29,984 nucleotides of DNA from Thermoclostridium sp036562185. GTDB taxonomy: Bacteria > Bacillota > Clostridia > DSM-8532. A program made the position numbers and the translations under genes. The stretch's first letter is position 1; each line of letters opens with the position of its first letter. The notes beneath the pieces were generated by a model. The model had not been told where the DNA came from. It saw only the letters and a list, made by a program, of their open reading frames with translations, and searched no databases. The stretch spans positions 1 to 29,984 of the forward strand of contig DATCKN010000096.1 in assembly GCA_036562185.1 (NCBI GenBank), read 5' to 3'. Below are positions 8,298 to 17,355 of this stretch, piece after piece.

Positions 8298-10673
8298 ATG
8301 ATGAAAAGGCCAATGCTGCATATTGCTGTATCCTATTGCGTTGGTATAGTACTTGCCTGTTATATCAGGCAGATCTTTATCATTGTTGCAATATTCCCGT
8401 TTCTGATTCTGATTCAATGGTATTGCACATCAAGGAATATTCCTTTTGCAAAGAGTTTTTTGCTGTACGGGGTATTTTTCATCTGCGGTTTCTTGAATTA
8501 TGCTTTTCAGTATACAATACTTTCGCAACCCCTTGTGCCGTATTTTGAGAAAAATGTGACCCTTACGGGGTATGTAAATGGTGAGTGCAAAACAGAGAAC
8601 GACAGGGTTACGTTTGAGTTTTTCATTGAAAAGATAAACAATTCTGAAAAACATGCGGGAAGAACCGTATTGGTTAATGTATACAATATCAGGAACGCTG
8701 ATGATTATTCACTTGGCAAAGGCCTGGTGTTAATCGGAACCCTGATGAATCCTCCTGAGTCCAGAAATCCCGGAGGCTTCAATTACAGGAATTATCTTTA
8801 CACAAAGAAGATTCCGGCTACGTTATCGGTAAATGGAAGTAATGTGAAAAATGCAGGGTTTATTAAGAATTTGCCTTTGAAGAAATTGGCTTTTAATCTC
8901 AGGCAGTACATACTCAACTCAATTGAAAGAAACCTGACAGGTGAAAAGGCGGCATTGATTTCAGCGATGCTTATAGGGTACAGGGAAAATCTTACCATGC
9001 CAATGGAAAATGCTTTCAGCGCTTCCGGTTTAACTCACATAATGGCGGTTTCAGGTGCAAATCTTGCCTTTCTCATCTTTCCGCTGCTTTGGGTGTTCGG
9101 GTTAACAGGCATGGATCGCAAAGTGGGTGCTGTAATTGCAATGCCTTTTGTTTTTCTGTATCTCCTGGTAACCGGGATGGAGTCATCGGTTTTAAGAGCA
9201 TCTGTGATGGCGGTTCTGATATTGCTCGGAAGGGCATTACACAGGAAAGCTGAGCTTTTAAACTCGGTTGCTATAGCTGTTTTCGTCCTCTTGTCAATAA
9301 ACCCGTTTATGTTTTTTGACGTGGGATTCCAATTATCGGTTGGTGCAACATTAGGCCTTGGTATTTTATATAAAAGGGTCAAAAGCATCTTTCCGGCCAA
9401 AGTACCCGGCTTTATCAGTGAAACATTGGCAGCTACCATATCGGCTCAGGCAGGGGTATTGCCGTTGCTAATAATGTATTTTAACAAAGTATCGGTTATT
9501 TCCCTTCTTTCAAATCTGCTGGTGGTGCCTGTAACAGGATTTGCCACCTGCCTTGGTGCCATATGCATTATTTTATACAGTATTCATCCTTCTCTTGGAG
9601 AATTAGCAGGTTATGGCCTTGAGGCCGTCCTGCACTTTATTCTTTTCGTTACAGATAAATGCGCGTCGGTTGAATGGGCTGAAATATATATGCATCATTG
9701 GGATTACTGGTTCATTTTTCTTTACTATGCGTTAGTATTCCTGTGGGGAATTTTCGGGATAAACTTTTTCAGAAACAATAAGCAGATAATAATTACCCTG
9801 GCTTTTGTTGCAGGACTTGTTTTCGTTGTGCAGGGAATTATGCCTGTGCCGTTAAAGGTTATTTTTGCCGATGTAGGCCAGGGAGACTGCATACTGGTTC
9901 AGACGCCCGAAGGCAGGAACTACCTTATTGACGGTGGTGGTACATACAATGAAGATGAAACAGGGTATTACGGCAGGAGAATAATTCTTCCGATGCTGAT
10001 GCATGAGAAAATATCCCGGATTGATATGGCTTTGGTGACCCATGCCCATTCGGATCATATGGCAGGAGTGCTGACGCTGATTGAGATATTCAATGTCAAA
10101 TCGGTGGGACTTCCTGAATACCCGGATGCAGAAACCGATTTCAGCAAACTCCTGAACCTTTGCGAAAATAAGGACATACCCGTTTTTTTCTACAATGAGG
10201 GGGATATTATCCATTTAGATGATAAAACCACTTTTGAAGTGTTAAACCCTCCCATGGATTTTATTTATTCAGAAAACCTGAACAATACTTCTGTCTGCGG
10301 CATGTTAAGGTTCAACGATTTAAGCATTCTGTTTACAGGGGATATTGAAGCAGAAGCAGAAAAGTATCTTTTAAAGCATGGAGACAATATAGACTGTGAT
10401 ATACTTAAAGTTGCGCATCACGGCGGCAGGGAAAGTACTTCAGCTGAATTTTTAAATTTCGCAAAACCGGAAGTGGCAATTATAAGTGTTGGAAGGAATA
10501 ATTACGGTCACCCGTCGGATGAAGTTATGGAACGATTGCGCATGACGGGATCCAAGATATATACTACAGAAAAATGTGGTGCCATAATAGTTCAGAGCAA
10601 TGGTGACAAATACCGCATAAATTCCTGGGTGAAGGACAGAAGATTTACATTCTTCCCGGATGATGAGCTATAG
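8298..10673 (+). CDS. comEC: ComEC/Rec2 DNA-uptake channel protein
   Basis: 791 residues, full length for the family. The order is: N-terminal membrane helices and a small OB-like region (ending with the PPESRNPGGFNYRNYL segment), the multi-helix Competence domain (LTHIMAVSGANL, then repeated hydrophobic segments to about residue 510), and a C-terminal metallo-beta-lactamase domain. The last has FADVGQGDC, the metal motif THAHSDHMAG, LFTGDIE, and AHHGGRESTS with YGHPSDEV. ComEC moves single-stranded DNA across the membrane during transformation; the C-terminal domain is thought to degrade the other strand. The metal-binding residues look intact, so the gene is probably functional. In many Firmicutes holA follows soon after; here about 7 kb of transporter genes intervene. 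Confidence 0.95.
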   Translation: MMKRPMLHIAVSYCVGIVLACYIRQIFIIVAIFPFLILIQWYCTSRNIPFAKSFLLYGVFFICGFLNYAFQYTILSQPLVPYFEKNVTLTGYVNGECKTENDRVTFEFFIEKINNSEKHAGRTVLVNVYNIRNADDYSLGKGLVLIGTLMNPPESRNPGGFNYRNYLYTKKIPATLSVNGSNVKNAGFIKNLPLKKLAFNLRQYILNSIERNLTGEKAALISAMLIGYRENLTMPMENAFSASGLTHIMAVSGANLAFLIFPLLWVFGLTGMDRKVGAVIAMPFVFLYLLVTGMESSVLRASVMAVLILLGRALHRKAELLNSVAIAVFVLLSINPFMFFDVGFQLSVGATLGLGILYKRVKSIFPAKVPGFISETLAATISAQAGVLPLLIMYFNKVSVISLLSNLLVVPVTGFATCLGAICIILYSIHPSLGELAGYGLEAVLHFILFVTDKCASVEWAEIYMHHWDYWFIFLYYALVFLWGIFGINFFRNNKQIIITLAFVAGLVFVVQGIMPVPLKVIFADVGQGDCILVQTPEGRNYLIDGGGTYNEDETGYYGRRIILPMLMHEKISRIDMALVTHAHSDHMAGVLTLIEIFNVKSVGLPEYPDAETDFSKLLNLCENKDIPVFFYNEGDIIHLDDKTTFEVLNPPMDFIYSENLNNTSVCGMLRFNDLSILFTGDIEAEAEKYLLKHGDNIDCDILKVAHHGGRESTSAEFLNFAKPEVAIISVGRNNYGHPSDEVMERLRMTGSKIYTTEKCGAIIVQSNGDKYRINSWVKDRRFTFFPDDEL

Positions 10674-10708
10674 TTGAAGAATGCATTTTAATCATTTCTG
10701 TATTCTGA

Positions 10709-10772
10709 CATAAGAATGAACGCTAAATCATAAGAATGAACAATTGATTAGGGAAAAATACTCTGATATATT
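10709..10772 (+). promoter_or_regulatory. Promoter with 20-bp-spaced direct repeats (copy A)
   Basis: Two exact 13-base repeats, CATAAGAATGAAC, lie at 10709-10721 and 10729-10741, so they are 20 bp apart, about two helical turns. Three bases later comes TTGATT (10744-10749), 17 bases, and TATATT (10767-10772), a good sigma-A-type promoter. Tandem repeats directly against the -35 box are the classical arrangement for an AraC-family activator. The same layout recurs before the permease operon at 13491. It lies upstream of the broken yesN-like gene. Confidence 0.6.
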
Positions 10773-10985
10773 GATCATGTCACTAATATCGCATTGGAGG
10801 ATCAGCATTTAATAAAAAATGTCATCTGAATGTTTACAGCCGGAGGTAAATTTTAATTTTTTTCCGTTTTCCACCCTGATTAATGCTTATCCTCCGGACC
10901 CTGACAATATAACGGGTAATTATGGAAATTGTAAACCGGTATGAAAAACACGGGATAATTATTTATTTTCAGGAAATAGCTTAAC
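10773..10985 (+). other. Degraded leader between copy-A promoter and yesN remnant
   Basis: No gene is visible here. The stretch ATTGGAG-GATCAGC-ATT (from 10793) resembles the ribosome binding site and start region of the permease gene (ATTGGAG-ACTCAAC-ATG, from 13584), but the start codon position reads ATT and stops follow at once. This suggests the leader once preceded a similar permease gene that is gone. Two 7-base complementary segments, CCGGAGG (10840-10846) and CCTCCGG (10891-10897), could pair across 44 bases, with no T run after them. Confidence 0.4.
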
Positions 10986-10997
10986 GTAAAGATCATA

Positions 10998-12164
10998 TTG
11001 GTTGGAGAGGCGATTGTAATATTTATTAGCGGCCATGCCGAAGTTGATTATTTGAAGGATGCTTTAAAAATAGGTGCAGCTGATTACATATTAAAGCCAA
11101 TTAATGACTATGAATTGTCTGCGGCTGTTTCCAGAGTTGTTAATATAATGGAACAGGAGAGGAACCTCCAGACTGAAATAAAAATAATGGAGGAAAGGCT
11201 GGAGAAAAGTGCCAGGTTCTTACAGGAACGTTTCCTGATTACGTTACTCAACGAAGAAACATCTAATATTGAGAACCTTATGGAAAGAATATCTTATTTG
11301 GATATTCCGTTAAATAATTATGATAACTATTGCATTATAGTCATTAAGGTTGAAAATTGGAATGAAAACTGCAACTCAGGAATAAAACAGCGTTCAATTC
11401 AGATTAGGAATGATTGTACAGAAATATTAAAAAAGTATGGAAGCAATATTTTCTTTGAAAATAAGCAGGGCGAATATGTTGCCATCTATAATGCCATAGA
11501 ATCCGATTTTGAAACCAATTTACTGCATGTGGCCGAAGAAATGCAATACAGGTTTGAAAATGAATATGGATTGGACGTATCAATCGGGATAAGTGAGGTT
11601 TTCTCCGGCATAGATCAAATAAAAAACGCCTACAATGATGCTGTAGATTCCATTAAAAAACGTTATTTTCTGAGTGAAAACTCAAATATTTCTGTGAAAA
11701 AATATGAAGATGCAGATAGCAGCGACATTTATAAATGGGCCAAAAATATTGTGTACGAGGCCATCCTGTCAGGTGATACCACGCAAGTAAGGAACATGGC
11801 AAATCGGCTTTTTTCTGCAGCAAGTACGCTGCAAAATGTTAATGAACAGCAAAATTTTCTGATATATCTTTTATTGCTTCCTTTTAATCTTCTGTCAAAT
11901 ATAAAAAATGATGATGATAATTCCCGGTTGACTGTAGGTGAAGTGCTTACAGAATTCCTGTGCTGTTCGAAACCGGAAGAGAAAGAAAAATTCATTCTGA
12001 AGATTTATGAAAAAATAATGGATTTGATGTCTCCGAAAAAAGAAACACGTTCGGGTATAATTATAAGGCATGTGAAGAATACGATAAAAAATAAATATAT
12101 GGAGCAGATTTCTGTTGCAAGTATTGCAGAAACCGTTAATTTGACCCCAACGTATCTCAACTGA
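10998..12164 (+). pseudogene. Truncated YesN-like AraC-type response regulator
   Basis: The intact family has a receiver domain, a long middle region and a C-terminal AraC helix-turn-helix. Here only the last third of the receiver remains (FISGHAEVDYLKDALKIGAADYILKPI, conserved Ser and Lys kept, phosphorylated Asp absent). The codons just upstream (from 10986) read V-K-I-I-L-V-G-E-A-I-V, which looks like a receiver N terminus (K-I-I-L-V-D-D-E) fused directly to that remainder, with GTA where the start codon should be. The DNA-binding domain stops after its first helix (SVASIAETVNLTPTYLN, then TGA), so neither helix-turn-helix is complete. The protein, if made from TTG 10998, could not act as a normal phosphorylated activator. 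A YesM-like kinase fragment starts 13 bases later. Confidence 0.85.
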
Positions 12165-12177
12165 TGACCCTGCAAAA

Positions 12178-13299
12178 ATGATTGGCGATTATGCTTTTGC
12201 TCCGGAGCAAATGGAGAATATAAAAAAAACACAATCGGGATTTATGCCTGACGGAAGAGACAGCATCCTGATTTTCAGCAGGCTGGAAACCACCGATTGG
12301 TATTTGGTTCTGAGTATAGCCAAAAAAGAGCTCAATTCGTATAGTTCTTTTGATTTAAATATTATAAGAGCCCTTTATGCCGTCGTTATTTTAGCTGTTT
12401 TTATTGTGTTGCTGTTTGCAGCATACGCAATGATAATAAAGAGAACTATAAACAATATAAATAAATCTCTTATGGAAATTAACCCTGCCCTTAATTTCTA
12501 TGATATCTTTAAAAGCCAGTCAGATAAAAACAGAGTCAAATCTCCATTCAGTGCATTGTACACTCTGGACTTAAGTGTAAGGCATATGGTGAAGGAAGTA
12601 AAATCCCTGCTGGAAGAGCAATATAAAACCGAATTAGCGGCCAAGGAGTATCAAATGCAGGCTCTTCAGGCACAAATCAAACCTCACTTTTTATATAATA
12701 CTTTGGATACTATAGTTTGGCTGATTAAGGAAAAGGATATCAATGGCAGTATCTGGATGATAAATAATTTGTCTAAATACCTTCGTGGCAGTATTAACAA
12801 AGGGGTAGGATATGTAACCCTCAATGAGGAATTGGAGCTTGCAAAGGTATATATATCAATTATGAAAAAGCGGTTCTCAAACAGTTTCGATGTGGAGTTT
12901 ATTGTAAGCAGTGAATCTCTTAAGTGCTATATTCCAAAGCTTACATTGCAGCCATTTATTGAAAATGCTCTGATTCATGGATTACTGCATTGTGAAAAAG
13001 AAGGGAAAAAGCTCTCTGTTCGTGCCTGTGTGACCGATGACATGCTTGAAGTAGAAATTGAGGATAATGGAAGAGGAATGAGCAAAGAAACACTTGAGCA
13101 ATTAAACAGGTTAAAGGAAAGAGCAAGGGATGGCAATAAGGGTTATGGAATAATCAATGTATACAAGAGGCTGCAACTGTTTAGCAAGGGCAAGCTGTTA
13201 TTTAATATCAACTCAGCGGAAGGTATGGGTACGTGTGTAACAATAAGCCTTCCCGCTGTTACTGATCCTGACATAAGTGGTTATGAACAGCCGTCATAA
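12178..13299 (+). pseudogene. YesM-like sensor histidine kinase lacking its sensor domain
   Basis: 373 residues against about 570-600 for intact relatives. The C-terminal part is complete: a membrane helix (about residues 61-85), the His box QIKPHFLYNTLD (His about 170), the N box PFIENALIHG and the G box EDNGRGM. The first membrane helix and most of the extracellular sensing region are missing; only its last ~45 residues (ending TTDWYLVLSI) remain. In this frame the codons before ATG 12178 read T-D-D-P-A-K and look like native sensor-domain coding, so the ATG is internal, and it has no ribosome binding site. With the broken yesN just upstream, one deletion of roughly 1 kb or more would explain both ends. 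A constitutive short kinase cannot be fully excluded. Confidence 0.75.
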
Positions 13300-13490
13300 C
13301 CAGGCAAAATAAATGATAAACCCATGCATTTCTTTGTCTTGATTAGTTTATATTTTCTTTCAGGACGTGGTACATAACCCCAAACTGTTGTGCGGCAGGA
13401 GGGTGCCTGTCTCAAACCGATATAGCTGATTGTGTGAAGGTCTTAGGTGATTTTGAACAATGTAGAGGGCGTTTTTGCGCAGAATTATAT
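13300..13490 (+). other. Intergenic region before the permease operon
   Basis: About 190 bases without a supported gene, between the kinase remnant and the copy-B operator. I see no clear terminator; a short GGCAGG/CCTG pairing near 13393-13410 has no T run. It leads into the operator-promoter described separately. Confidence 0.4.
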
Positions 13491-13552
13491 AAGAAATAAA
13501 CAACAAATCAGAAGAATGAACAATTGAGTATGCCCGGATGCTTTGATATGCT
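13491..13552 (+). promoter_or_regulatory. Promoter with 20-bp-spaced direct repeats (copy B), permease operon
   Basis: AAGAAATAAAC (13491-13501) and AAGAATGAAC (13512-13521) end exactly 20 bp apart. They are followed by TTGAGT (13524-13529), 17 bases and TATGCT (13547-13552). With a constant offset of 2780 this aligns without gaps to copy A; shared bases include AAATCA, AAGAATGAACAATTGA, CT and TGATAT. The -10 box is weak, as expected for an activator-dependent promoter. The transporter start codon is 46 bases downstream of the -10. Confidence 0.65.
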
Positions 13553-13597
13553 TAAAGTAGCAAATTTAATCTAAACTAACAGGATTGGAGACTCAAC

Positions 13598-14572
13598 ATG
13601 TCAACAATAAGCTACACAAAAAACATATCAACCGACAATTTCAAAAAGAAAGGAAAAAAAACACTAAATTACGTAAAAAACCACATACCGCTTTATTTAA
13701 TGCTGATTCCCGGTTTGCTGGTCATTATTGTATTCAACTTTGTACCGTATTTCGGGTTACTGATTGCCTTCGAAGATTATAACATTTTTGCCGGGAATAA
13801 TCCGCTGGATGCGATACTCAGAAGTGAATGGGTAGGGTTTGCCAACTTTCAGAAGTTATTTACAAACAGTTATTTTTGGAAAGTATTCAGGAATACCATT
13901 GTAATAAATGGACTTAAAATTCTTTGGTTATTTCCGCTGCCCATTATCAGTGCTATTTTATTAAATGAGATAAAAAATTCCGCATTCAGAAGGATATCGC
14001 AGACAGTGATTTACATGCCTTATTTCTTCTCATGGGTTATCATATTCAGTATTTTTTCCTCAATACTGGGTACATATGGTGTGGTAAATACATTAATTGC
14101 TTCTTTGGGGTTTGAACGTATTTCCTTCTTTATGGAGCCGGGAATTTTCAGAGGGCTTCTGGTGTTCACAGAGGGATGGAAGACTGTCGGCTATAATACA
14201 GTAATATTTTTAGCATCAATAACTGCCATAGACAGTACCCTGTATGAAGCGGCAAGAATAGATGGTGCAGGTAAGCTGAGGCAAATATGGAATATTACAA
14301 TTCCCGGCATCCTTCCTACAATTATCCTTATGCTGATATTAAATGTAGGCCATATACTGGATAGCAGTTTTGATCAGGTTCTTGTTTTCTATAATCCTAT
14401 TGTTTATGATGTAGCGGATATTATCCAGACTTATGTTTATAGAATGGGTATAGGTCAGATGAATTTTTCACTGTCTACCGCCCTCGGGTTATTCAACTCT
14501 GTCGTTGCATTCATTCTTATAGTTGGTTCAAATGCGCTCAGTAAAAAATTACTGAACCGTAGTATTTGGTAA
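13598..14572 (+). CDS. Carbohydrate ABC transporter permease, LplB type
   Basis: 324 residues with about six membrane helices after a Lys-rich cytoplasmic N terminus (residues 1-30). The inner-membrane EAA loop, YEAARIDGAGKLRQIWNITIPGI (about residues 216-238), is the site that docks the ATPase. The family (CUT1, LplB/YtcP pairs) imports oligosaccharides or their derivatives, often plant polysaccharide fragments. ATG 13598 has TTGGAG 8 bases upstream. It forms one unit with the second permease (17-base gap) and the binding protein. No ATPase gene is present; such systems usually share an MsmX-type ATPase encoded elsewhere. The exact sugar is unknown. Confidence 0.93.
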   Translation: MSTISYTKNISTDNFKKKGKKTLNYVKNHIPLYLMLIPGLLVIIVFNFVPYFGLLIAFEDYNIFAGNNPLDAILRSEWVGFANFQKLFTNSYFWKVFRNTIVINGLKILWLFPLPIISAILLNEIKNSAFRRISQTVIYMPYFFSWVIIFSIFSSILGTYGVVNTLIASLGFERISFFMEPGIFRGLLVFTEGWKTVGYNTVIFLASITAIDSTLYEAARIDGAGKLRQIWNITIPGILPTIILMLILNVGHILDSSFDQVLVFYNPIVYDVADIIQTYVYRMGIGQMNFSLSTALGLFNSVVAFILIVGSNALSKKLLNRSIW

Positions 14573-14589
14573 CTGGGAGGAGAAGTGAA

Positions 14590-15510
14590 ATGAGTACGGT
14601 TGTTGTAAAAGAGAAGAAATTAAAATCTAAAGGGATGCCCGTTGATTTGAGTGAAAAGGTAATAACTGTTATAGCATATATTTTTGTGACACTGTTAACC
14701 CTTATTGCGCTATTACCATGTCTCCATGTGATATCAAAGGCTTTCAGCAACGGTTCGGCAGTAATCTCAGGGAAAGTGTATTTCTGGCCGGTTGGAATAC
14801 AACTGGAAACAATAAGTAAGGTAGTGACCAAAACAAACCTGTTAAGATCCATTAAGAATTCACTGTTTGTAACTGTTGTCGGTGTTACCGCAAGTATGCT
14901 GACCTCAATTCTGTTTGCTTACCCGCTGTCAAAAACCGATCTTAAAGGACGCAAGTTTTTTATTGTCATTTGTATAATCAGCATGGTTTTTAACGGTGGT
15001 ATGGTGCCCAAATACATTGTAATGAAAACACTGGGGTTGTTGGATTCATACCTGGCGCTTATTTTGCCTCACGCACTTTCAATATTTAACATGCTTATTA
15101 TAAAGAATTATTTTGAGGGTTTGCCTGAAAGTACTATGGAATCTGCTGCTATTGACGGTGCTAACGATGTTATAACTCTTTTTAAGATTGTCTGCCCGAT
15201 GGCATTGCCGGTAATTGCCACGGTCAGCCTGCTTTATGCTGTCTCGTACTGGAATATTTATTTTTCGGCAGTGCTATATATAAAATCTTCATCGATGAAA
15301 GTACTGCAGGTTTTTCTTAAAGACCTTATAAGCAGTGCGTTATCTGTAAGTGATTCATTAATAACAGATCCCAATGTATACAGCCACATTTCACCCGACG
15401 GAGTAGTAGCTTGTGCTACTGTGCTTGCGATAATTCCCATTGTTGCACTGTATCCGTTTATACAAAGATATATGATTAAAGGTATAACCATTGGTTCGGA
15501 AAAAGGATGA
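14590..15510 (+). CDS. Carbohydrate ABC transporter permease, YtcP/LplC type
   Basis: 306 residues. The start is ATG 14590 with GGGAGGAG 8 bases upstream, preferred to the longer TTG frame at 14566 that overlaps the previous gene. Six hydrophobic segments are visible, the first at about residues 20-45. The EAA loop is MESAAIDGANDVITLFKIVCPMALP, and the end, PFIQRYMIKGITIGSEKG, is the family's standard C terminus. It pairs with the LplB-type permease to make the membrane channel. A small hairpin follows, then the binding-protein gene. Confidence 0.93.
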   Translation: MSTVVVKEKKLKSKGMPVDLSEKVITVIAYIFVTLLTLIALLPCLHVISKAFSNGSAVISGKVYFWPVGIQLETISKVVTKTNLLRSIKNSLFVTVVGVTASMLTSILFAYPLSKTDLKGRKFFIVICIISMVFNGGMVPKYIVMKTLGLLDSYLALILPHALSIFNMLIIKNYFEGLPESTMESAAIDGANDVITLFKIVCPMALPVIATVSLLYAVSYWNIYFSAVLYIKSSSMKVLQVFLKDLISSALSVSDSLITDPNVYSHISPDGVVACATVLAIIPIVALYPFIQRYMIKGITIGSEKG

Positions 15511-15528
15511 GCATTACAATTTTATAAC

Positions 15529-15548
15529 GAGGCTCAAAGATGAGCCTC
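15529..15548 (+). terminator. Hairpin between permease and binding-protein genes (weak terminator or attenuator)
   Basis: A perfect 7-base stem, GAGGCTC (15529-15535) and GAGCCTC (15542-15548), with loop AAAGAT. The following CTGCCTTTCTTT is only a broken T run, so partial termination or 3'-end protection of the permease message is more likely than full stop. The binding-protein message could still be made by read-through. Confidence 0.55.
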
Positions 15549-15611
15549 CTGCCTTTCTTTAAAAACAGCATGTACCAGTTTCCGGTAAATGTTTATACAG
15601 TATGGAAGTAG

Positions 15612-15668
15612 CTGGTGAAAACCAGTGAAATAAATGGATTAGGTCAAAATAGACTATAAAATTTTGAC
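15612..15668 (+). promoter_or_regulatory. Structured leader of the binding-protein gene
   Basis: Two elements lie just before the ribosome binding site. One is a 5-base stem CTGGT/ACCAG closed by a GAAA tetraloop (15612-15625). The other is an exact inverted repeat GTCAAAAT (15643-15650) and ATTTTGAC (15661-15668) around ACTATAAA. They could be an operator with an embedded -10-like TATAAA, or RNA structures that stabilise the downstream message. The sequence does not decide between these. Confidence 0.4.
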
Positions 15669-15688
15669 ACTATTTAAGGAGGTAAGTT

Positions 15689-17293
15689 ATGAGAAACATC
15701 AAAAAAATACTGGTTATTTTCCTTTCAGCCGCTATGCTTTTTGGGCTTGCTGCCTGTTCAACCCCTGCGGGTTCCGGGAAATCAGCACAGGGAACTTCAT
15801 CTAACGCAAGTTCAAATGCAAACGCAAATGTGAAGGCAAATGACGAAACGACCATTACTTTAAAGCCTGAGAAACCTGTATTGAAAATCCTGCTTCAGAG
15901 TTCCAGCGATGATCCCAACGCCAGGGTGGAAGCACAGGACATCATGAGAGTAACCGGCTATCAAATTGAATATTCTGCATTACCATCCCAGAATGCCACT
16001 GAAACTCTAATGCTTGATGTTTCTTCGGGTTCCGAGTATGACCTTATTATTACCAGGGCAGATCAGTTTTACACGCTTATGAGTGCTAAAGCATTAACTC
16101 CAATTAATGATTATGTGAATGCAATAGCACCCGAACTCTGGGATTGCGTTTCAAAACCTGCATGGGCAGGCGTTACAGCTGATGATGGTTTAACATATGG
16201 TTTTCCGGCCGGCTTCCCATATGACACCGAGGTTGCTACTTTTATAGCATGTCGCATGGATTTGCTGGAACAGGCCGGAATAACCAAGCTGCCCCAGACA
16301 TTGGATGAATTTACCGAAATGGTTTATAAGCTAAAGGATTATTATGGGGATGAGTACATAATTCTGACCGGGCCTTATAACAGAAATGTGGTAGGCGCAT
16401 CATTCAACTTCCCGTTAAACATAACTGCAGCCTTTGGTATTTACAATGACTGGATGGTTGATGAAAACGGCAAAGTCATCTACATAACAGAACATAAAAA
16501 TTATAAGAAAATGATGGATTACTTTGCACAATTGTATAATGACGGTATTCTGGATCATGACTATGCAATCAACACTGTTAAATCGGTTGATGAAAAATTA
16601 TCATCGGGCAAAGCTATTTTAACAGTACATAACCGTGACGGACTTGCTGCTGCTGTGTCAGCTCTCGAAAAAGAAACCGGCGTTACTCTTGACAGGATTG
16701 GATGGATAGGCGCTCTTACCGGTCCGGACAACACCTGCGTTGTGATGAAGACTCAGCAATATGATGACATCTCAGTAATACCGAAAACTTCAAAAAATGC
16801 TGCCGATGTTGTAAACTTTATCAAATTGAAGGTAGCTAACCAGGAATACCTTTCCATAGGAGAAAAAGGCGTGCACTTTGATTATGATGCAAACAATAAC
16901 CCGGTACCGATACAGCCTAAATTCAATGATGAGAGAAACAACGCACACGTATATAAAGGCTTTGTGGACAATGAGAAATATAAAAATCAGTGGCTTGTTC
17001 GTGTTCGCAAGAGCGATGCACAATGGTCAGTGTTTAACGAGGTAACAATTAAAGCAAATAAAGAAAGACCCAATATTTTTGTAGAGGCTTACTTTGCATT
17101 CGCTGATGATAATGCATACCATAAATACAATTCCGCATTAAGAGAAAATCTGAATGATTACACTCTGCAGCTAATAATGGGTTCAAAGACAGTTGACGGA
17201 AGCCTGTCACAGTTTATGTCTGATTGGGCTGTAAACGGCGGGGAAGAAGTACGTCAGGGACTGCAGAAATTCTATGATAAAAACTATAAATAA
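15689..17293 (+). CDS. Extracellular sugar-binding lipoprotein (YtcQ/LplA type)
   Basis: 534 residues, typical of the large family-1 binding proteins paired with LplB/YtcP permeases. Signal peptide with lipobox LAAC (residues 20-23), then a Ser/Ala/Asn-rich linker (about 25-50), then the binding domain. AAGGAGG at 15676-15682 is an ideal ribosome binding site 6 bases before ATG 15689, consistent with the high expression these proteins need. The C terminus (MSDWAVNGGEEVRQGLQKFYDKNYK region) is complete. It captures the substrate outside the cell and hands it to the two permeases upstream. A strong terminator follows. Ligand unknown; oligosaccharides are likely. Confidence 0.92.
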   Translation: MRNIKKILVIFLSAAMLFGLAACSTPAGSGKSAQGTSSNASSNANANVKANDETTITLKPEKPVLKILLQSSSDDPNARVEAQDIMRVTGYQIEYSALPSQNATETLMLDVSSGSEYDLIITRADQFYTLMSAKALTPINDYVNAIAPELWDCVSKPAWAGVTADDGLTYGFPAGFPYDTEVATFIACRMDLLEQAGITKLPQTLDEFTEMVYKLKDYYGDEYIILTGPYNRNVVGASFNFPLNITAAFGIYNDWMVDENGKVIYITEHKNYKKMMDYFAQLYNDGILDHDYAINTVKSVDEKLSSGKAILTVHNRDGLAAAVSALEKETGVTLDRIGWIGALTGPDNTCVVMKTQQYDDISVIPKTSKNAADVVNFIKLKVANQEYLSIGEKGVHFDYDANNNPVPIQPKFNDERNNAHVYKGFVDNEKYKNQWLVRVRKSDAQWSVFNEVTIKANKERPNIFVEAYFAFADDNAYHKYNSALRENLNDYTLQLIMGSKTVDGSLSQFMSDWAVNGGEEVRQGLQKFYDKNYK

Positions 17294-17315
17294 TATGAAA
17301 TAAGTTTGAGAATAT

Positions 17316-17355
17316 GGGACTGTCTGAAAACATAATCTGACAGTCCCGTTTTTTT
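17316..17355 (+). terminator. Rho-independent terminator of the sugar-transport operon
   Basis: A perfect 9-base stem, GGGACTGTC (17316-17324) and GACAGTCCC (17339-17347), with a 14-base loop, then G and seven T residues. Confidence 0.92.

Noticed and set aside
10840..10897. CCGGAGG and CCTCCGG pairing across 44 bases, considered as a riboswitch or terminator.
   Set aside because: Only 7 base pairs with a long unstructured AT-rich loop and no T run; the CCGGAGG may just be a leftover ribosome binding site.
12160..12180. Programmed frameshift joining the yesN and yesM fragments.
   Set aside because: Each fragment lacks a large part of its domain at the junction, so a frameshift could not restore either protein; a deletion explains the data better.
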